Below are positions 60,063 to 64,000 of a DNA stretch of 64,000 bases, one piece after another (within the stretch, counting starts at the first letter, position 1; every line of letters starts with the position of its first letter). Position numbers and translations under genes: made by a program. The notes under the pieces are model-generated. The model saw nothing but the letters and a program-made list of their open reading frames with translations. It ran no database searches and was not told where the DNA came from. Origin of the DNA: CAYPKG01 sp964411275 (GTDB lineage Bacteria > Bacillota > Clostridia > Christensenellales > CAG-138); the NCBI GenBank assembly GCA_964411275.1, contig CAYPKG010000004.1:1-64000 (forward strand), read 5' to 3'.

Positions 60063-61190
60063 ATGAAAGTAAAGTTTCGAAAAAAAATACCTGAAACCAC
60101 GCTTCGGCGTGAGCTTATAAGGCTCCCCTGGCTGCTGCTGATCCCTCTGGGGCTGTTGCTGCCCAAACTTGCCGCCAATCATCCCGACTGGATCGAGCGT
60201 TGGTTTTCCAACGGGCTGTATCCTGTCGTGCATGGTGTTCTCGGCTTCATCAGCAGCGCCGTACCGTTCTCCATCGCGGAATTTATACTTTACGCGCTTA
60301 TCATCGGCATTCCACTGTTGTTGATCATACAGGTCTATCAGACGGTTAAGAAAAGGAGGGCGCCTGTACAGCTGCTTCGCACGGTCATCAGCTTGTGCAT
60401 CATTGCTGGGGTCCTCATAAACGCCATGTATCTTTGCTGGGGCTTGAATTACGCAAGGCCGCAGCTAAAAACGCTGCTGGGGCTTGATGTACATGAACGC
60501 CCCGCCGGGCAGCTTATCGAGCTTAGCCATACCCTTGCCGACAAGGCCAATGAATTGCGCGTACACCTGCGCGAGGACGAGGCGGGTGTGTTTATCTATC
60601 GGACCGGATTGAACGACATGCTCAAATCCATCCCCAGCGCATACACAGCCCTGGCAGCGAAGGAAGGGCTGTTTCAAAATGTGCGCATTTATGCGCCCAA
60701 ATATGTCCTCGCTTCAGAGGCGTTAAGCTGGGCTGGAATTTCAGGGATTTTTATTCCCTTCACCGCCGAGTCCAATGTAAATGTCCACGAGCCGCCGCTG
60801 CTTACTCCTACATGCGCCGCCCATGAATGCGCGCATGCCGCGGGCATTGCCCGGGAAAACGAGGCAAATTTCGTGGGATATCTCGCGTGCATGGCATCGG
60901 GTGACATGGATCTACAATATTCGGCGGTCATGCTGGCTCTCATCAACTGCGGCAATCAAGTGCATGCGCTGGACAAGGAGGCATATAGGGAGCTGTATGC
61001 CCGGTACAGCGATGGGGTCAAGCGGGACCTCATCGCCTATTCCGCATATTGGGACGCCTATGAAGGCCCGGTGCAGGAGGCAATGACTGAAATGAACGAT
61101 GGGTATCTCAAGCACAACCAACAGGAAAGCGGCGTAAAAAGCTATGGCGAGATGGTGGATCTGCTGCTGGCCTGGTATTTTAAAGGCTAG
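60063..61190 (+). CDS. DUF3810 domain membrane protein (putative metalloprotease)
   Basis: 375 residues. Three hydrophobic segments in the first 130 residues (L-P-W-L-L-L-I-P-L-G-L-L; F-I-L-Y-A-L-I-I-G-I-P-L-L-L-I; V-I-S-L-C-I-I-A-G-V-L-I), then a soluble domain with H-E-C-A-H (HExxH) near residue 258 and E-N-E-A-N-F nearby, a gluzincin-like metal site. The family function is unknown. The start at 60063 lacks a Shine-Dalgarno; a TATACT box lies only 7 bp upstream (60050-60055), so the message could be leaderless. The end overlaps the convergent gene by four bases. Confidence 0.85.
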   Translation: MKVKFRKKIPETTLRRELIRLPWLLLIPLGLLLPKLAANHPDWIERWFSNGLYPVVHGVLGFISSAVPFSIAEFILYALIIGIPLLLIIQVYQTVKKRRAPVQLLRTVISLCIIAGVLINAMYLCWGLNYARPQLKTLLGLDVHERPAGQLIELSHTLADKANELRVHLREDEAGVFIYRTGLNDMLKSIPSAYTALAAKEGLFQNVRIYAPKYVLASEALSWAGISGIFIPFTAESNVNVHEPPLLTPTCAAHECAHAAGIARENEANFVGYLACMASGDMDLQYSAVMLALINCGNQVHALDKEAYRELYARYSDGVKRDLIAYSAYWDAYEGPVQEAMTEMNDGYLKHNQQESGVKSYGEMVDLLLAWYFKG

Positions 61191-61744
61191 CTTTCCACAT
61201 CCTCCAGATAAGCGTTGATCTCTTCAAGGGAGCTAAAATCAATGCCCTCTTCCAACAGCACCTGTACATCGGAAGGCAGTCCCGTAGGATCGTATTTGAG
61301 CGTCATAACATCTTCCTCAAAATCCGGTTCTGTGGTATGGGAAACCAGAAGATGCCCCAATTCATCGGAAAACAGCACATAATGAGCCGGGCAATAGCAC
61401 TCCAGCTCCCGCTCAATCAACGCCGTATTTCCTTCCAAAGCCGCCGCGCGGACATCCGGATAGGTCTTGCGCACCTCGTCCAGCGTAAGTCCTGAAAATG
61501 CGCCCCCCGTTTCTTCGCGCTCTATCGTGTGCCCGCACAGTAAAAACCTGTACTGCACCTCAACAGCTGTTTCAGGCAATATGCTTGGTTTTTCTCCCTG
61601 GCTGACAGGCTGCGCGTTTTCCAAAGGCGCCTCGGGCACTGCCGCCGCCTCCCTGGGGGCGATGAGCACCCCTGCGCCAAGCCCGATGGCCAAGGACAGC
61701 GCCACGCTTATGATAAGCCGCGCATTGTTTTTGATAAACCGCAT
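61187..61744 (-). CDS. Exported protein with BofC-like C-terminal domain
   Basis: 185 residues. An N-terminal membrane anchor or signal peptide (L-I-I-S-V-A-L-S-L-A-I-G-L-G-A-G-V-L-I) precedes an acidic linker. The C-terminal 60 residues resemble the BofC C-terminal domain: Y-V-L-F-S-D-E-L-G-H-L-L-V-S, then V-L-L-E-E-G-I-D-F-S-S-L-E-E-I-N-A-Y-L-E-D at the end. BofC in Bacillus restrains SpoIVB signalling in the intermembrane space during sporulation. The match is by eye and partial; the N-terminal BofC domain is not recognisable. Convergent with the DUF3810 gene. Confidence 0.6.
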   Translation of the reverse strand: MRFIKNNARLIISVALSLAIGLGAGVLIAPREAAAVPEAPLENAQPVSQGEKPSILPETAVEVQYRFLLCGHTIEREETGGAFSGLTLDEVRKTYPDVRAAALEGNTALIERELECYCPAHYVLFSDELGHLLVSHTTEPDFEEDVMTLKYDPTGLPSDVQVLLEEGIDFSSLEEINAYLEDVES

Positions 61745-61834
61745 ATCCGTTTCACCATGACGCGCCCCGGCGCGCCTATCCTTCCGTCGTTGTATTTTAT
61801 GTATTCCCCTCCTCTTCCCTCTTGATACCTGTTG

Positions 61835-61955
61835 CTGTATAATAGCCGCAAAACGGCTATTATACAGGTTATTTTATTCGCCCGCGATATTTCAGGCTGC
61901 GCCTGAAACGCGGATGCGAGATTATACCATAATCGCTTCGCAATTATGGTATAAT
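61835..61955. repeat. Three adjacent palindromes (REP-like or regulatory cluster)
   Basis: HP1: CTGTATAATAGCCG (61835-61848) with CGGCTATTATACAG (61854-61867), 14 bp, 5-base loop. HP2: TTTCAGGC (61890-61897) with GCCTGAAA (61901-61908), extended by CCGCG/CGCGG and TCGC/GCGA. HP3: ATTATACCATAAT (61921-61933) with ATTATGGTATAAT (61943-61955). HP1 and HP3 arms carry TATAAT on both strands, so they may include promoter -10 elements of the flanking divergent genes. Confidence 0.7.
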
Positions 61956-61985
61956 AGACCCAGTATGATTAGGAGGAACGATGCA

Positions 61986-62444
61986 ATGGCAACTAAGCCA
62001 AACCTCGAAAACCTTGTGGAAGACACAATTCTCTGGCGCGACCGAAAGCGCATTCTGGGAATGCCCATCAGCTTTACTATCTATGAGGTGGACAACGACC
62101 GGCTGACTACCCGGAGGGGCTTGTTTCACACGGAGACGGATGAAATACTACTCTATCGTATTCTGGATATCAAAATGGTGCGCACATTCGGCCAAAAGCT
62201 TTTCGGCGTGGGAACTTTGACGCTGTACAGTGCTGACCAGACACATAATACTATAAACATCGTTAACATCAAAAAGCCGGACGCCGTGCGCAAATTCATC
62301 AGCCGCATTGTGGAGCGGGAGCGCGCCGCAAAAGGAATAACCGGACGTGAAATATTCGGTGTGGCCGGCACAATGCAAAATTCCGATCACGATGCGGCCA
62401 ACATGGCGTTTGCGGATATCGACGGCGACGGAATTCCAGACTGA
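61986..62444 (+). CDS. PH-domain protein with EF-hand-like tail
   Basis: 152 residues from the ATG at 61986, nine bases after GGAGG. Residues 10-110 match bacterial PH (bPH2/YdbS-like) domains: F-T-I-Y-E-V-D-N-D-R-L-T-T-R-R-G-L, I-L-L-Y-R-I-L-D-I, and F-G-V-G-T-L-T-L-Y-S-A-D. Unlike YdbS there is no hydrophobic membrane pair. The C-terminus ends D-I-D-G-D-G-I-P-D, a calcium-binding DxDxDG loop as in dockerins or EF-hands. Function unknown. The stop lies 8 bases before the next gene, a large membrane protein, so the two probably act together. Confidence 0.82.
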   Translation: MATKPNLENLVEDTILWRDRKRILGMPISFTIYEVDNDRLTTRRGLFHTETDEILLYRILDIKMVRTFGQKLFGVGTLTLYSADQTHNTINIVNIKKPDAVRKFISRIVERERAAKGITGREIFGVAGTMQNSDHDAANMAFADIDGDGIPD

Positions 62445-62452
62445 TCAACGCC

Positions 62453-64000
62453 ATGGGTATTGTGATCAGTATTCTGTTTTGCTTGGTTTTTTTAGCCGCG
62501 GGATACGGGATATCCCGCTTGGTGTTTTCCCGCGAGCGCCCTTTTATCCGGGTTTGGATGGGCGGCGTTTTTTCGTTGCTGCTGCTGCTATGGCTGCCAG
62601 CCCTGTGGTCGTTTATCTTTGGGTTTACCATAGCCGCGCAATGGGCGGCGTTCTTTACCTGTCTCGCCCTGGGTTTCGGCGCGCTTTTTTTCTTAAAAAA
62701 GCGGGGCCTGCCTGTAACATCCTCCCCCTGGCGGGAGGAATGGCCGGCTCTCATGTTGCTGCCCCTGTTCCTTTTGGGAACCTATCTCTTTTTCACCCAT
62801 ATCATCCCCATGAAAAACGGCGCGCTGTACGCGGGTCAGTCTACATTCGGGGACTTGCCGCTGCATCTCGGGCTTGTCACAAGCCTTGGCGAGCAGGGCT
62901 TATTTCCGCCTGAATACTCCATATTACCAGGGGTACAGGTGGGCTATCCATTTTTATGCGACAGCATCAGCGCCACGTTCTACGTCCTGGGCGCGCCTCT
63001 GCGGTTTTCCATGCTGTTGCCTGCGATATTCGCATACGCATTGGTGCTCTTAGGCGTATTTTATTTTTTTGAGCGTTGGCTAAAGGGCCGGGGCGTGACG
63101 ATACTGGCCACGCTTTTGTTTTTCATGGGCGGCGGCTTTGGATTTGCGTATTTCTTTGATCTGCTGAAGTCAAACCCGGAAAACCTCCTGCGGCTCTTTT
63201 ACGGGTTTTACAATACCCCCAACAACTTCATCGAAAAAGGTATGATTTGGGTCAATCCTATTGCAGACATGCTCATCCCCCAGCGGGCGACGCTGTTTGG
63301 CTGGGCGCTGCTGTTTCCGTCTCTATATCTGCTGCGCCGCGCCGCGTTTGAGGAGGAGCATCGCCTGTTCCTGCCCCTTGGGATCATCGCGGGGGCAATG
63401 CCGCTGGTGCACACCCATTCTTTTTTCGCCCTGGGGGTGCTCAGCGCCTGTTATCTTTTTCAGGCAATCGTTAAGCGGGATACGAAAAAGAGCGTATTGA
63501 CCGGCTGGTTTCTCTACGGGGCGACGGCCTTGCTGCTTGCCGCTCCACAGCTCATATTCTTCACATTCCGGCAATCCGGGGATTTTCTCAAATTCCATTT
63601 CAACTGGAGCAATTCTTTGGACAGCTTCCTTTGGTTTTATGTAAAAAACCTGGGGCTTTTGTTCCTGTTGCTGCCTGTGGCATTCTTTCGTTTGGACAAA
63701 AGGGAGCGTGGGTTTTATCTGGGAGCGGCGGTTTTATGGGCGCTATCCGAGTTCATACAGTTTCAGCCCAATCCATATGATAATAACAAGCTGCTGTTTA
63801 TTTGGTTTGCACTTACCTGCGGCATCGTGGCAAAACTCCTGGTGGAGCTCTACGGGCATCTTAAAGGGTTTCGCGGAGCGCGGTTCATCGCGGGGATGAC
63901 GCTTGTCAGCCTGTTTCTATCCGGTGTGCTGACGTTAGGGCGGGAGGTCGTCAGCGAGTACACGCTCTTTGACAAGGATGCGGTGGATGCAGCGGAATTC
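62453..64000 (+). CDS. Large polytopic membrane protein, GT-C-like (3'-truncated by window end)
   Basis: Open from the ATG at 62453 to the window end: at least 516 codons without stop. The product is very hydrophobic with ten or more membrane segments. After about 135 residues comes S-T-F-G-D-L-P-L-H-L-G-L, an acidic-plus-His loop that looks like the catalytic first-loop motif (D/E with H) of GT-C lipid-linked glycosyltransferases. G-Y-P-F-L-C-D-S follows, and H-T-H-S-F-F lies further on. I infer a polyprenyl-phosphate-dependent glycosyltransferase or related surface-polymer enzyme, but this is not proven. No Shine-Dalgarno is visible; translation is probably coupled to the PH gene. The C-terminal part is missing. 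Confidence 0.85.
   Translation, partial: MGIVISILFCLVFLAAGYGISRLVFSRERPFIRVWMGGVFSLLLLLWLPALWSFIFGFTIAAQWAAFFTCLALGFGALFFLKKRGLPVTSSPWREEWPALMLLPLFLLGTYLFFTHIIPMKNGALYAGQSTFGDLPLHLGLVTSLGEQGLFPPEYSILPGVQVGYPFLCDSISATFYVLGAPLRFSMLLPAIFAYALVLLGVFYFFERWLKGRGVTILATLLFFMGGGFGFAYFFDLLKSNPENLLRLFYGFYNTPNNFIEKGMIWVNPIADMLIPQRATLFGWALLFPSLYLLRRAAFEEEHRLFLPLGIIAGAMPLVHTHSFFALGVLSACYLFQAIVKRDTKKSVLTGWFLYGATALLLAAPQLIFFTFRQSGDFLKFHFNWSNSLDSFLWFYVKNLGLLFLLLPVAFFRLDKRERGFYLGAAVLWALSEFIQFQPNPYDNNKLLFIWFALTCGIVAKLLVELYGHLKGFRGARFIAGMTLVSLFLSGVLTLGREVVSEYTLFDKDAVDAAEF

Overview
The window looks like a chromosomal segment of a spore-forming, fermentative member of the Clostridia (phylum Bacillota). It carries a SCIFF ranthipeptide precursor and its radical SAM maturase, spoIVFA/spoIVFB, ylbJ, a BofC-like protein, T-box leaders, pta-ackA, and the conserved blocks secD-secF-recJ-apt-rel-dtd-MBL-hemZ and rodA-spoIVFA-spoIVFB-TIGR03960-TIGR03936-rng. 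The DNA is moderately GC-rich. I cannot fix the order or genus from sequence alone. No prophage, IS element or CRISPR array was seen, and most of the window is core genome.

Layout. 1-4 kb (+): 3' part of ftsH, a FlK-like thioesterase, a PHP phosphoesterase and a divergent PRPP synthetase. 4-5.4 kb (-): flavodoxin and a frameshifted DUF3793 gene behind a promoter with an iron-repressor-like palindrome. 5.4-11.5 kb (-): complete pyrimidine operon pyrB-pyrI-pyrC-pyrF-pyrK-pyrD-pyrE plus a GNAT gene. 11.6-13.2 kb (+): a SpoIID-like/double peptidoglycan-binding protein. 13.2-14.8 kb (-): ECF sigma factor and DUF4179-like membrane partner. 15-16.6 kb (-): tyrosine recombinase with an unusual 390-bp palindrome-rich upstream region. 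16.6-18 kb (-): rnhA, proC and tRNA-Trp. 18-19.8 kb (+): Trp T-box and TrpB2-type tryptophan synthase beta chain. 19.9-24.2 kb (-): CPBP protease, clpX, clpP, tig. 24.4-25.7 kb (+): homocysteine methyltransferase-like protein. 25.8-39 kb (-): valS with its Val T-box, then hemZ, MBL hydrolase, dtd, rel, apt, recJ, secF, secD. 39.1-40.7 kb (-): SCIFF maturase and precursor. 40.8-43 kb (-): ackA, pta. 43.2-46.4 kb: tmcAL, a patatin-like protein, ylbJ. 46.4-59.9 kb (-): rqcH, yerC, FAH-family protein, rng, two radical-SAM-associated genes, spoIVFB/FA, rodA, an orphan sugar-binding lipoprotein, pgi and a TIM-barrel epimerase. 60-64 kb: DUF3810 protein, BofC-like protein, a cluster of three palindromes, a PH-domain protein and a large membrane protein cut by the window end.

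How the genes work together: UMP synthesis from carbamoyl phosphate (pyr operon with PRPP synthetase), purine salvage and stringent response (apt, rel), protein export and quality control (secDF, ftsH, clpXP, tig, rqcH, dtd), acetate/ATP generation (pta-ackA), cell-wall and sporulation functions (rodA, spoIVFA/B, ylbJ, BofC-like, SpoIID-like). Two amino-acid-responsive T-boxes can be read in detail, and the T-box bases that contact the tRNA end differ as expected from the tRNA discriminator base (UGGC for Trp, UGGU for Val).

Most worth a second look: the operator-like and recombinase-core-like inverted repeats and multi-hairpin leader upstream of the tyrosine recombinase; the pairing of a tRNA-Trp gene with the Trp T-box that senses it; the SCIFF locus with a hairpin between precursor and maturase; the frameshifted DUF3793 gene; and the triple-palindrome segment near 61.9 kb.
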